From Conoideocrella luteorostrata (taxonomy: Eukaryota > Ascomycota > Sordariomycetes > Hypocreales > Clavicipitaceae): 64,000 bases of DNA. The notes under the pieces were generated by a model that worked only from the letters and a program-made list of their open reading frames with translations, did not search any database and was not told where the DNA came from. This document shows, piece by piece, positions 11,404 to 24,119 of the stretch. The stretch is taken from positions 48,514 through 112,513 of the forward strand of contig JASWJB010000124.1 in assembly GCA_032433595.1 (NCBI GenBank). The letters are read 5' to 3'. Every line of letters starts with the position of its first letter. The first letter of the stretch is position 1. A program made the translations under genes and the position numbers.

Positions 11404-14400
11404 TCATCCAGGTAGATCTGTTATTTCGTCGGCGGACCCTTCTGCTGCTCCACCGGCCGGCACCGAAATGACGTCTCGGTCATCGAAAGAGGCTGCTGGC
11501 AGCATAGTGGTGTCTTGATCTGAAGGCGCTTGGCCATGGCCGTCTCCCGATGAACCGAACTGTGCCTCGTCGCTGGAACACTCTGCTTTTGTAGAGCTCT
11601 CAATAGACCTGCCCTCCAAGTCCAAGCTGGTGAAGTTCCAGCCCTGCGTTAGGTCTAGTGACGTAGGCTCCGCAGTCTGATAGTTCCCGTCATCCTCGAC
11701 GCTGTGACGGATGGTTTCGCCATTATATGAAGGAAGCTCGATATCATCTAGTCCCTCCAGAGGTGTCACCGTCGTCTTGGTTGACCCCTGAGCAGCAGTG
11801 CCTTCTCCACTGGACTCTGCCGCCTCGTTGTCGAGATGTTCAGCGTCAAACTTATGAAGGATTTCCTTGAACCTGGGTCCTCCCAGAGGCCCATTACTTC
11901 TGCGACGATAGAAGAGTAGGTATGCCGCGCTGGTGATTACAGAAGTTGGATCTGATACCACCTGAACTGATGAATCTGAGATCAATGTTAGAATTTGTAC
12001 AAAGTCAAGTGACGGCAATTAGAGTTTCTCGCACATACCATTGTGATTGTACCACCGACCATCTACAAAGTTCTTGGCGTATGCTGTGTAGTGACCACCC
12101 CCAAGGCCACCATAATGGTCATCCACTCCAATCAAATCGTATACCTCCGCTTTACCATCTTCTTTTTGAATGACTCTAGATGTGAGGTCCAGACCTTCGA
12201 TGGGGAAGTCGACGAGAACATCGATTTTGTCGCGGCGCCACCCAGAGCTGCTGAAGCGCTTGAGATGGGCCACTAGGATGTCTGGAGTCTTCCAAAGATC
12301 AAACTTCTTACTGGCCCGTCGGTGCTCTTTGCATCGAGGGCAGTACCACATGTCTTGCTCTGACAGAATCTCGGCGCGCTCAAACTCATCCAGACATTCG
12401 TCCAATGTAATGCCGCGGGTGCGACGTGATTCCCGTCGGCGTTTCGATATTTTCAAAGCAGGGTCTTGCAAGATCTCGACGTCCACAAATGTCTTGCCTC
12501 CTTGAGTTGGGTCCGGGCGATTGGTGCTATTTCCGAAGACAGTTTCCCAAGCATCTTCGTTCCAGTCAACGACAATGCCTTCGAAAAGTCGGACCAAGAG
12601 ACCGCCATCGGCAACGGCGGGCGGCATAGGTTGAGGGGCAACAGCGTTTGCTCTCTGAGCCAGTTTGCTTGCTCGGGTTGGCTTTCCACGTTGCTTGTTT
12701 CCCTTTTTGCCATGAGCTTTATGTCCTTTGAACTTCTTACGGCCACCGGGACCGTATTTGTGGTTTTGTTTACTAGGCCGACCATTAAACTGAACACAAC
12801 GTAAGTAAGAGTGCATAGAGAGCATCCAGCAGAACAGTCATCTTACCTTCACGGCGGGCTGTGGGTCTTCCTCACTGGATTCTTCCATCATTCGTGTGTG
12901 AGACGACGCTGGCGTAGTCACCTGTTCGTCACCACTTTCTTCGTTGCCGGAGGCGGCACTGTTTGAGCTCTCAGGGCTGACCTCGTCGCCATCTTTCACA
13001 CTAGGTTCGGCGGGAATACGATCGGAAAGCTTGGGCAGGGTCCTTGTGTTATCAACACCTGACCATCCCGTTGGGACTGGGCCATCGGAGTCATTTTTGA
13101 AATAGCAAAGCTCAAAAAGATTTTGAAGCTCTGGTTTCAAAAAGGCTTCTGGATTGACCCACTTTGGTGCGTCCAGGTTGAAGTGCTTCAAGATCTTGTC
13201 GGCTTGTATTGAGAGACCGCCGACAGGATTAGGAGCCCTATCAGCGACGTCTTTCATCGTAATATCGACTATGTCGTCCTCACCTTCAACGGAGCGGGCA
13301 GCAACCTTACTATCGCCTGAAGAATCGGCATCTGAGGCAGTGGTGACAACCATATCTCCGTCAGCACCCTCGGATGCATCAGACTGCTGTACTTCTTTGA
13401 GTTTCGACCAAGTCGAGAATGTAGCAACTTTCTGCAGAATCTTGCGTTGGATGGCCTCATAGTTTGATGCCTCCTGTCTAGTTAATGTGATGAAATGAGG
13501 CGGCGAAACACCTTCGACTCCGCGACCAAGGATCTGTGGCCTTCGATGTAGTACTGGGACAACCAAGGTGTCGCATTCTTCTTCGTTCCAATCCGCTGAT
13601 TCTGGAGGAGTGTCGATGTCCAGCATGGATCGGAACCTCTTTTGCGTTCTTTTACTGGGCCAGTTTGTAGGAACTGCCTCCAATTCATGCATTGTGGGTG
13701 AATCCGAAGTCTGGATTTCTTCTAAAACATTTTGGGTGTTGTCATAAATTTTGAAAAATCTGTCTTTGAACTCTTCCGCGCCCATGAGCCGCTCAACAGG
13801 TACTCCGGTTCTATCCGAAATGAATTGCTTAAGCGCCTCGATGGAGCTGTGCTTTGGTAACTCGACCTCTATCTTGACAGGTGCGTCGTTGAGGGGGAAG
13901 AACTTGACAGAGCTGACCCACATATTCTGCAGAGGTAAAGGGAGGGTGAGGTTATTAAAGGGATCAAACGTGATGCTAATCTTCCCACACTCAGGACACT
14001 TCAAGGTGGACTTGTACAAACCAGTGAAGAGGTCTGCAATGACTGAATCATCTCTTCGGCAGGTAATATCCCATACTTTATCGGCCATCTCCTTGATGGC
14101 CGCTGGGTTGTTGATCATGTCATCGGTAGAATCGGGCTTCTCAATGTACGGCTTCTTCTTGATCCTGCTCAGGTCCTCCTGCAGAGCATCGAGCAAAAAT
14201 CCCAAGAACTCCTGCGAGTCCTGCTGGCTCCATCCTGAGAAAGTAGGACGGCAGCGGCCAACCGTCGCCTTGAAGTCCCGTGGGCTGACAGAGCCACGAC
14301 CTTCGTCATAAATATCCCGTAGTAGGTTTCCGTAGGCAATAGCCACCCTGCCCTCAAAGCCCAACACATTGGCTTTGTTGATCTCCTCAAAGTGGGACTC

Positions 14401-16355
14401 GGTCAGGAAGTACTTAGTGAGCTCTTCAACACTCCGGACGCATTGCAAAGCAGAATTCATGTAGCAGGTATTCCCAAGGTTATGTAAGCCAACGGCGCCA
14501 ACACTTCTACCGACTTGCTTCTTCTGCATGCGGCCACGTGTCATGGGGCCATCGGGCGTAGAGCTACCTCGACTAACAATTGTTTTAGGCGGCACTGCAC
14601 TTGTCGCAAGACGCGATGGCACATTCTTCTCGACTGTTTTGACACGGCCGGTATAATTACTGACATAGTCATGTCCAATGGCTTCATCCAGCACCAAGAT
14701 CTGGTCCGTTGTCAAATCATAATGCTGTAGAGTAGTCTGTCCATTAAATTTCTCGTTTGCAGTGCGGTCGATAAGCGGTACCGAAACCTTCGAGTCGCGA
14801 ACTTGAGAGAACGATGCGATATCAACCAACAACGTAGGCCAAATAGATGGGCGACCAAGCTCAGCCCGCACCCTTCCAGGAGAATCGGGTGGTGTCAGAG
14901 CCGATGACAACTCAAGGTCTTGTGTCGTCGCTTGCACGACAGCTGGTACAGTGAACATGCGCACCTTTCGCTGCGGACTGATTCCAGCAAGAGTCTTGAC
15001 TTCCCTCAGAAAGGTTTGTGCATGAGCGGTCGAACTTCTTGCGACAATAAGAGGCGGTGGGTTCTTGGCTTTGAGAGACTGCTCAATGGGTATAGTGCTC
15101 ACATCTGACCAAAGCCGATGAACGTAAAAGACTGGCGGGTGAAACTCAAACAGGATGTTAGGAGGTACCTGCTTGCTATCGGCAGTGTTGACAGCTGTAC
15201 GTAGGATGGATTTCTGGCCTTTCTTGATGCCGTACCAGTCCATCACCAGCTTCCATGCATCTTCGGGAAACAGTTCGAATGACTCGAGCCCCAGTCCCGG
15301 AATAAGGCGCACGAAATCCGTGCCACTAGAATCTTGTATGACCTCCTGTACGATGTCTGAGTTATCAACGGGTCCCAACGAGGGACCTTCAGCATCGGTT
15401 GGCGCAGTTTTAGAACCAGTCCGCAGTGCCAGGGCCTTGTCTACCCAATTTCTTGACACTAGATATGCCACACTGCCCTCCTGTACTGATTCATCCGCGA
15501 AGGCTTTTAACAGCATTTCAATGATCTTCACCTGTTCCAACAGCGGTGGAGGAGCTACATAATTGGCCGTCAGTCACCCGTCTCAAAATTTAGGGAAAAA
15601 GACAAAGAGGGAAAATAATAAAAAATAAAAAATAAAAAAGCCTTTGATACCATGCCAATGCGAAACAGCAAGTGAAAAACTGTGTTGCGCGCAGCCGGGA
15701 AGGATGTTCTCTTACGCTGAGACATGTAAGTTTCCTGCCCATTGACATCAGGGGCGTCAATGCTCATGGCTCGGGGAAGCTGGTCTGACGACGCAGCCAT
15801 TTCTTGGCCGTTTGGGGTGCCATCGGTATCCATGCCGGAAGCTCTTCTTTTCAACGGGGATGAGGATCGGTGAGGCAAGTCAGCCTCACCATTCATAACG
15901 GCTCTTCTAGAGACAGAAAATGGAGACTGGCTTCTGCCTGTGATTCCAGCAGAGCCAGTCTCGTCTCCTCTATCACTCTCGAGGGATAGCTCAGCGTAGG
16001 CCGAGGCGCAAGGTGAAGAGGCAGCAGATGAAGCGTAGTCGGAGGAGACGAGGCCAGCGGCAGCGTGGGTTTGCAGGCGCTGGGGCAAGCTCGAAGCTGG
16101 CAACGAGTCCGGACGCAGGCAACGAGGAGCACTGGTGTCAGGATCGAGCCCGGAGACGACAGAATCGGCGGAGAAGGAGAGCACTGGATCGTCGTCGGGC
16201 TCACACGAGGGCAAGATTGAATCGGGAGATGGCGAGCTGGCGGGGTCTAAATCTAAATCCTCCTTGGTCGAGGGCGGCGGGCGGGCGAGCTTTCTCTTCT
16301 TTGAGGTAGACGTCTTGACAGTGAGCTGCCCGGGCAGCTCGGGGGTAGAGGCTGG
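11404..16355 (-). CDS. ubp12: Ubiquitin-specific protease, DUSP-UCH type (Ubp12 / USP4-11-15 family)
   Basis: A cysteine protease that removes ubiquitin from proteins. Exons on the minus strand: upstream of 16214 to 15716, 15554-12847, 12789-12039 and 11975-11404; introns are 161, 57 and 63 bp. An N-terminal DUSP domain (VAYLVSRNWVDKAL through PEDAWKLVMDWYG) precedes the split catalytic domain. The Cys box GLHNLGNTCYMNSALQCV has its nucleophile at bases 14464-14466. A zinc ribbon is formed by CPEC and CPRC. The His box is GGGHYTAYA, with His at 12091-12093. The end, SDPTSVITSAAYLLFYRRR, is typical. A Lys-rich insert (around 12650-12760) splits the catalytic domain. The start is unresolved: the first frame is open back to a stop at 16358-16356 with no ATG before 15896, so a short upstream exon probably exists (a possible acceptor AG is at 16353-16352). 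At least about 1,550 residues. Confidence 0.92.
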
Positions 16356-16358
16356 TTA

Positions 16359-18231
16359 TGATGATGATTGCCGGGGCGGTGATGCGTCGAGTCTCGCAGC
16401 TGACGACGTGATGGGAAAGCCTCACGCATCAGTCAAGAAGCCTGGGGCGATTTAGCAGTTTCGTGGCAACAGGAGTCAGGAAAGGAAGGTGTCCGTGATT
16501 TTTCAGATCGGGATCAAGCCAGGTGCGCAGACCAGGTAGGTGGGTGGTGGCTGTGGATCGGCAGACCGAGCAGGCGCCACCCTCGAACGTAATACGGAGT
16601 ATTGTACGGAGTACGGAGTGCAGTAACTAATTAGGCATTTACAGTGGGAGACCTGAAGTTTTTGCACGTCTTCAGGTATCTTCCACGCTAGCAAGTACTC
16701 ACTGCAGTTACTTAGTACTTGGTTAGTCCCCCGAAAGCGCCCGCGAGACACAATATTTTTTGGGGCGGGGGCCAGGGTGCTGGGCCTGGTCAGCGGCGGC
16801 AGTCTTGTCTGGTGGGCTGGTGGCGGGTCTGTAGCCGGATATACAGGGGATGCCTGGTCTGGCAGATTCTTTCTGCTCGGCGGCTCGCATTTCAACAGCC
16901 CGCTAATCCTGGAGGCTCGGGCGAGTATAGATCTTGCAGGCCAATAAATCAAAATTTTCTAATATAGTACTTTGGTGCGCAGTGCAAATTCAAGCCTGCA
17001 GCTTCACGCAAGATGTCTTGCAGCTCTGATGGGCAGGGAAGACCCCAGAGCTGACTTGCTTTCTTTGGTGTAAGCAGAAGAATCAAATCGATGCGAGTTC
17101 AGCTTCAACCCTCCGTTTCGCCTTGTTCAATCCCAGAACGTCCGCTGTTTACCAAAGATGCATCTCTCTGAAATATGATAGCAGATAATTACTAGTACCG
17201 CAGCCGAACCCCGTACTCCGTACTCCGTGGACCCTTGCCTTATTGTATCGGGCTTTAGCTGCAAGTCTGTCACGACGCAAAAGAAATGTACGGTTCAGGG
17301 GAACCTCCTCGAAGGGACGGTTCACTGATGGAAGGAAGATCTGACAAGTGTTACCATCCACTTTGGGGAAAGTGCGGAAGTGAAGAAGAACAGAAGAAAG
17401 AAGAAAGAAAAAAAACCGACATGCGCGATGACATTAGCACTGGTCTCCCTGTACGATCCAGCATTTCTCCACTCCACAAAGGGCAACGACTACGAGCACT
17501 CGATGCTTCTCTGAAAGTCCATCAATCAATAACTTCCCTGGCCATGTCCACATGACGGTACGGAGAACCTTGACAGCCTATGCGCCAACGACAAAGAGGA
17601 ACAACTTGCCATTGTGGAGTGTACGGGATATACATAATTATCGAGCGGGTCGACCCCTAGGTACTTATTGTCAATGGTATGCATGACTCGGGAACCCGCA
17701 GCCATCGCACATCTGGCTGGCCAGACGCTTTTCCGACTAGGTTTGGCTAGTAACCACTAGGTTCACAAATAAAACTTGTGCCGAGTCGTAAGCCAACAGT
17801 CTAAAAGACTGCCATTTTCTCTACTCCGTATGTACGTTATAGAAGATTGTCACTCTAGCGCCATACTCGGAAATACCGATAGTCACGTTGCATAACATAG
17901 GATCACAACTTAAACATTGAATAGCTCATCAGCTACTCCGTACATGTGCACCTAGTTCAGTGATTCCCCAAACTTGCCACCCTTCTGTGAAATAGGCTTC
18001 TCTACAAATCAGCTTTCTATTATGTTTGTTGCTGCCGTCGCCGGTGCTGCTCACGTACTAGTTGCACATGTTTATCCGATGTGAGCGATCTAATCCTGTA
18101 ATTTACCAACATTCGTTAACCGCATCCATGGCGTAATACCCACACGCCGCAAGTCTAGATCTTCTAATCAACAAGGTTCGCCCATATGATTACGATTGCT
18201 TTTCAGCCGGCGCAGATTTGGACGACTGGCT
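16359..18231. other. Intergenic region between USP and M16 peptidase genes
   Basis: Likely contains the missing first exon and promoter of the ubiquitin protease at its left edge. Elsewhere it shows heptad motifs (16593-16620, 17213-17230, 17821 and 17934) and no supported gene. The part just before 18232 is the 3' flank of the peptidase gene. Confidence 0.55.
16593..16620. repeat. ACGGAGT heptad repeats
   Basis: TACGGAGTATTGTACGGAGT followed by ACGGAGTG: three heptads in tandem or near tandem, upstream of the ubiquitin protease gene. Confidence 0.7.
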
Positions 18232-21200
18232 TTAAAGCTTGGCGTCACTTTCTTCAAATTCACTGATCTCCTTCGCTGGCCGTGGGCCGGGACTGGGCAG
18301 AAGACCAGCCTTGAATTGGCGCACATCTGTAATTTCTTGTGCTGAGTCGACCGCAGAGATACCATTCGTCAACCCATTGGCCATTTTGGTGTCGACCTCA
18401 CCTGCGCCGCGGGCCCTGAGGTGAACTGAAATTCGACCGCGAGTGGTGGATGACGGGCTCAAATATGTATTGAAAAATTGTCTCATTTCCGATCGGGCAA
18501 GGGTCTTAACGTAGGCGGCATCTTGCTGACCTGTATAATGATTTTAAAGTTAGCAGTTCGCACATAGAGGTGAGAGGCGATGAGAAATGGAAGGGGAGGG
18601 AGCACAAACCTTGCTCAAAGTCGTAGTACTCGTTCGAGATTTGGGTCCAATGCCGTGAAGACTCCTGGTTAAGGTTGCGTAACTTCTCAAGGAGTGCATT
18701 GGTAAGACTTTGCTTGTGATCATTAAAGGCCTTTTTCGTCATTTTCCTAAGATTCCGTCCAAATCTGGTCAAGAATGCTTCAATCCGCCTATCGAGATAC
18801 TCGGGTGTCTTTTCGCTCTGAACAATAATGCTGAGTCCGATGGTGGTTGCAAAGCTTCGAGCACCGGAAAAGACAATGTAGCCAAGCTGTTCCTTTGTTC
18901 TCAGCTGGTCAAACGCAGGCTCGTGTATCATCTGAGCCAGAAGAAGAGTCTTGGCTCGAATCTGACGGTCGCCCCTGTCGCCAATATGAAAATATGACTG
19001 AACACAATGGTTGACATTGGCAGGATCTTTCAGTTCCTTCTTATAAACAAAGTTAGACCCAGGTGGGAGAACCATGGATCGGCCAATGGGCCATTCAGGT
19101 TGAGGCAGCCTGCGAGGTTGAAAGGTCGACTCAACTATATCAGTAACTTTGAGGGCATCGTTTCTGTACATGTTGCCATGTATGTACACCTCGATATAAC
19201 ACTGAGATAGCACCTGCTTATGAAAGAGTCGGACAGCATCAGCAGTAATGTTCGGAAGCTCTGCCGCGTACTCCTCCACAATATAACTCCGTTCAGAATT
19301 CAACCAGTACAAATAGTCGCCAACTTGATGGAAAGCTGACTGAAGCTGCCGGTTCTCGTACCCTCGCGTCAAACGTTCCTTGACAATGTCAAAACGCTCA
19401 TCCTTGATACTCAGATCTCTGGTAGTAACCGCAACCTGCTCCAACAAGACAGGAAGCTTATCATTGTATCCGGAAAAATTCAAAACCAGCCCTCGCCGAT
19501 CGAAACTGATGGTATAATGAACGCCTGCCAGGTCCCAATTATAGGAATCTTCCTCAAGTGCATCTCGAACAAGCTCAGCAAAGAGCTTGGCCTTGACGCT
19601 GTTTGCAGCGGAAGCATAATTGACGGGGTTTTTCAGGCTAATCACGACATTGGCCTTGGGAGCCCAAAAGGTATCGTCCTTTTTCCACCAAGTGCGAGCA
19701 ACCTGGTCATTGCGCAAGACCCGCGGTGCCAAAGCAGGTTGCGAGACTTCCTTCTTGTCGACCTCGAGCTTGTTAGCGATGCAGTTATTCACATGGGGTA
19801 GATGAAGTTCCGGGAGTCTCTTGTCCTTGGGCATTTGCATGGCAGCTTCTAGCTCGTCCAGTAAGCCTGCAGGTATCTTCTCGTAACGATACTCAGTTCC
19901 ATACCACGTTTCTTTCTTGTCCCAGTTCCCTGGGAAATTGCGGGAAACAATCGTCATCCTCATATTCTTAGGTCGGATCCTATCCAACACTTTCGAAATG
20001 GCCAAGGCATCAAAAGTTCGCAACCGACTGTGTCCGCTGAGCAACCACTCACGGGGTAAAGGCTTTTGCATGACAGAGCTGGTTCGGCTCGTGAAGGTAC
20101 TATGAGGAGTATTTTGCCGGAACTTGAAGTCTGCGTCGGCCAGACGTTTCTGCTCGTCGAATATCCATTCTTGCGGAGGTGATTCCCGTAACATGGCAAT
20201 GTATTGAAAAATGATTTTGACGATTTCTGAATAATATTTCAAACCCTGACAAACACACTGTGATTAGTGAACGTGCCCGTATACAGCTATTCTAGCCCGT
20301 CAACACACACATACCTCTTCAGTTAGTTTAACCTGAATATAAAAGGTGCTCGGCGTGCCAGGGCAAATTGAATGTGCACCAGCGGATAAGCCATTACCCC
20401 ATCCTTTCATTTTGATGTAAGACATGATACTTCCGGGACTTTCATGGCCAATCAGGTGGCTCACATATCGGCTTGGCTGCGACTCAAAGAGATGCTCCTC
20501 GTCAATGATCGGGAACATTAGGTTCAGCTCCCTAGAGTCCATAACAGGTTTCGCAAAGCATTGTGTACCAAGGTCTGACTCACGGAACGGTTCCTCTTCT
20601 GTCCATCGGTTGGGTGGCAAATTTTTGTTCTCTATGTCTGAGAACAGTTCTTCCACCCACTCCTGTAGGACATCCAAGGGTTCACGGCCGAGGACAACAA
20701 GCTTCATTCGGTTGGCAGAGTAGTGCCGTGCATGAAATTCCATAAACTTCTCACGAACATTAATGCCTTGTGATTCTGGTATAGTCTTGAGAACCTCGTA
20801 GTTGCCAGTCGAGAAATGACAGTAGGGGTGTTTGGGATTCGACAATGACTTTTCCAGTTGGTGGAGGCGCCAGAGGTCGCTCTGCAAGTTCTTCTTGTTC
20901 TCGTTGTCAACAGCGATCATTTCATTATCCAACGTCTTCGACAGAAAGAGTGGCTCAATGAAAAACTGTGCAAAGCGATCGAGAGCCCCGTGAAACGGGG
21001 AGGGATTTGATTCAGAAGGCACTTCACTCTCGTCTGTTTTTGCACCCTCCAGCGGCTCGTCATCCTCCTCCTCCTGTGGTTCGTCATCGTCGTCTGATCC
21101 TGATTCCTCGTCGTCCTCTGACACTTCCTCGTCCTTTAATTCTTCTCTGACCCTGGATTCTTCGTCTTTCCTTGCATCGTCGTTTTTCTTTGGTTTGGGC

Positions 21201-21651
21201 CTTGCCGCTACCTCGAAGTAGTAATTGGTGGATGTGGATGCCGTATACGCATTAGATTCGCCGGAATTGGCTGACAGATATACATTGTACTCATTTTCAC
21301 CCGGAAACTTTTTAGTACCCATGAATAAAAGCTGTCATGGAGAGAGGCGTAAGTTAATGGCTCACAGCAAGGGCGGGAAGGACCCGGATGGGCTTATCAA
21401 CCTACATGCTCTACGCCATGGGCCAAGCCAGGCATTCCTTCTTCGTCACTGAAGTTGCCTACATTGACGTCCATAGCAGCGCTGGCCTTATCCGTCTCAG
21501 GATCGCATACCAACAACGCCTCCAGGTCATTCTCGAGGCGCACAACACGGTACTGGCGGTTGTCGAGATCCGGTTTCTCCAGGCGGTCCGTCAAGAGCAC
21601 AACAGATCCATGGCGGCCGGTTTTCCTGCCTGTCGACATTTCAGACGGCAT
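18232..21651 (-). CDS. ste23: M16 zinc metallopeptidase, insulysin/Ste23 type, with acidic insertion
   Basis: Degrades short peptides; the yeast homologue Ste23 also trims a-factor precursor. Exons on the minus strand: 21651-21406, 21331-20315, 20245-18610 and 18530-18232, giving 1,065 residues, the usual family length. The inverted zinc motif HGVEH (H78, E81, H82) sits exactly at the end of exon 1, and the junction restores EHLLFMGTKKFPGENEY. The third ligand is probably E226 in AVDNENKKNLQSD. Between residues about 126 and 194 lies a Lys/Arg-led, then strongly acidic, insertion: about 31 Asp/Glu in 61 residues. It separates NYYFEVA from the GALDRFAQFF helix. The middle and C-terminal M16 repeats are intact (LKDPANVNHCVQSYF, REQLGYIVFSGAR-like). 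The start ATG at 21651 was chosen as the first in frame. Confidence 0.94.
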
Positions 21652-23453
21652 GATGTAGCTGTGACCAGAACCGGGCCACACAAGACGGGCTGAGTGGCGC
21701 AGAGAAGGAAGATGTCGAGAATGACGAAGACAAGATGTTGACTTGTGGTGGGAAAGAGAAATGTACAATAATGCGTAGCGCAGTCCGGGGGTCGGAGGAG
21801 TGCCAGCCGTTCCGTCAAGGTTGTCGGTGGGGTCCAGTCGAGTTTGCTAGGTTCAATGTATTTGTGCCAGCCGATGTCTCCCTCCAGTGGCTGATGGGTC
21901 TGTGCGATGGTGTAATAACCGCAGAGCAGTTATGGAGGAGTGCTCCGTATTACAAGAGTAGTTAGTATGCCGCTAGTAATCGAGATGGTCCATCGGTTGG
22001 GACGATGCAGGGAGGCGATCTCGGTTTGGTGGAGGCACCGATTGGTTTGGCTTGGTCTGTCTCAATAAATGGGAGGGAGAGACAACTAAATAGAAGCCGG
22101 CCGGCAGTGATGAAGACGCAATTGCTAAGGTAACCAATGTCTCTCAACCTAATGTGAATGTCTTGGACAGAGCTACGTGATGAGCGCGACAACAAAGTAT
22201 GAATTTGACAGCGATAGCCGCCGTTTGTCGCAATCAAGCCAGGATTGACGTATCTGGCAGGAGTGAATTCAAGATGGTGTAAACGGGCTCTGACCTATTC
22301 ACGCCGACTGTGGTGACTGTATACATGGACATGGCGTTCGCAAGCGGCACGCAGCTGTCTTTATACTAAAATTGACCGCATGGGGGGCATGCAGTGGTGA
22401 GATGACGGCCACGGCCACAGAGATCAGGTCACAGACCACGCCGCGGAGTACAAGACAAGGCTTTGTTGTCTCGTAAAGTACGTACAAAGCCAAAGTAGTA
22501 GTGCTGCGTAGTTTGCTGCAGGGTCACGAAACCGAGGCGATTGCCAGCAATTGCAACGGCCGCACACCCGAGGCAAAATTTTGTGTATGGCTGGAGTCCA
22601 GTACCGGATGTTGCGCAGGCTGTACCGTCAAGGTTTGCGGCCACCGGCAGGATTGCTTGAACCAGGTTGATGAGTTTAAGAGTCAGGGTGTCCGGGATGT
22701 GTCATGAACTTGTTGATGATAGATGGGATCGTATCGCATCGCAGCACCAAACACAGAGAACCATTCAAGGTTGCATTGCAGCATGAAGACAGGGGCCTTT
22801 TGCGGCCGCTGCACATGCAGGTTTTGGATTGGACTTTCCAGACAGAGTCAAGTTATCCAGTGACAGAGTTACGCGGTTGCCTGCTGTCCGCCAGCCTGTC
22901 ACTTTTCAGGAGCAACAGAGAACCCCTTCTCCTTCCTTTCCCATCCACTACCATCGAAGTCATAGTTTGGTATCATCCTGTGCTGCACTGTACAGTACCA
23001 TGTTGTAAAACGAGCGTCTAGTTGCCTTCCAAAGCCTTTCCCGAAACAACACAGGCGCAGTCTGCAGCCTTGGCGTGAAAAGTAGGGAGTAGTACCTGTG
23101 AATCCCACCCTAACCACACGTATTCGCGCCCAGTCTGGCAAGTCTAGTTCCTAGCTGCCAAGTCAAGGTTAGAGGCGAGAGTGTCCTGAGGATGAGGAGA
23201 GCAGTGTTAACGCAGTTCAGCGGAGAGTACGGAGCACGGAGCATTGTTATGGAGTTATGGAGTTATGGGGAGTCATGTCTGTGTGCCCCATATCAATCAA
23301 TCAGCTTGCCGCTATTGGCCATGTTATGTCATGTCTTGTATCATGGCCCCGAGCACACCTGCGACTGTTTCTTATCGTACAACCACAGTATATAGCACAG
23401 TACGAGAACTGTAAACGCAACATAAGCGGGAGGGGCAAAAAGAATGAGGATTG

Positions 23454-23474
23454 AAAAAAAAAAAAAAAAAAAAA
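23454..23474. repeat. Poly-A homopolymer
   Basis: Twenty-one consecutive A in intergenic sequence. Similar runs are at 2286-2300, 35860-35878, 61868-61879 and 63980-64000. Confidence 0.8.
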
Positions 23475-23928
23475 GGAACCAACGATGCTCACAAATTTGA
23501 ATTCCACTTCTATCAACATCTTCAATCCCTACAGAACCTTGAAAATGTTTGGGCTGACGTCTGTGAGTTCGCTCGGCTGCCGGACATCAGACATCGTTGC
23601 ATGCACTGTGGAGAGACAGGGCGAGGGTTAGGTCTGACCCTTTCCGCCGCGTTGTGTTGCAGGACCGACACTGGAGTTAATTGTGCTGCGAGGCATTTCC
23701 ATCCACTTAAACTCTTAACTGAGCCTTATTGACCCTGGTACTTGATGCACATGTGCGAAAGGACAGCAAATACGAGAATGTCAGTCGCGCGCACCGCGCA
23801 ATCTAGGGAGTTCCTAGCATTGACCCCGACGTAGCCCAAACCCGGGCAAATGTATGTTCGGTTGGTGGTGGTCTAGTTATATGTTCGTACTGTATTCCGT
23901 AGCGTCGTATTCATCTACCCATGCACAT

Positions 23929-24014
23929 GCCTGACAAATTAATCGGGACATCAGGGCCATCCCACGCACTCTGCCTCTGCCCTGAATGTCTCGATTAAAT
24001 TTGTCAACACCTTG
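23929..24014 (-). repeat. Imperfect palindromic element, copy 2 (inverted)
   Basis: Left arm GCCTGACAAATTAATCGGGA and right arm TCTCGATTAAATTTGTCAAC pair as a hairpin. The whole element, read on the minus strand, aligns with 378-466 from CAAGGTG through the loop to GCCTGACA. The arms of this copy match each other better than those of copy 1, with mainly single-base indels. Confidence 0.65.
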
Positions 24015-24101
24015 CCATGCGCGAGTCACTCCTGTCACACCCACCCAAGGTACCGGGTGTCTGGTCGAGCTGTCCCCGATATTGCAGGGCTAGGCGCACA
24101 A

Positions 24102-24119
24102 GTACGGAGTACGGAGTAC
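24102..24119. repeat. GTACGGAGT heptad tandem
   Basis: GTACGGAGTACGGAGTAC: two full heptads plus flanks, about 90 bp from the hairpin element. Confidence 0.7.

Noticed and set aside
16503..16952. 149-codon minus-strand frame
   Set aside because: Crosses a heptad cluster and has no domain. It could overlap the missing first exon of the ubiquitin protease but has no link to it.
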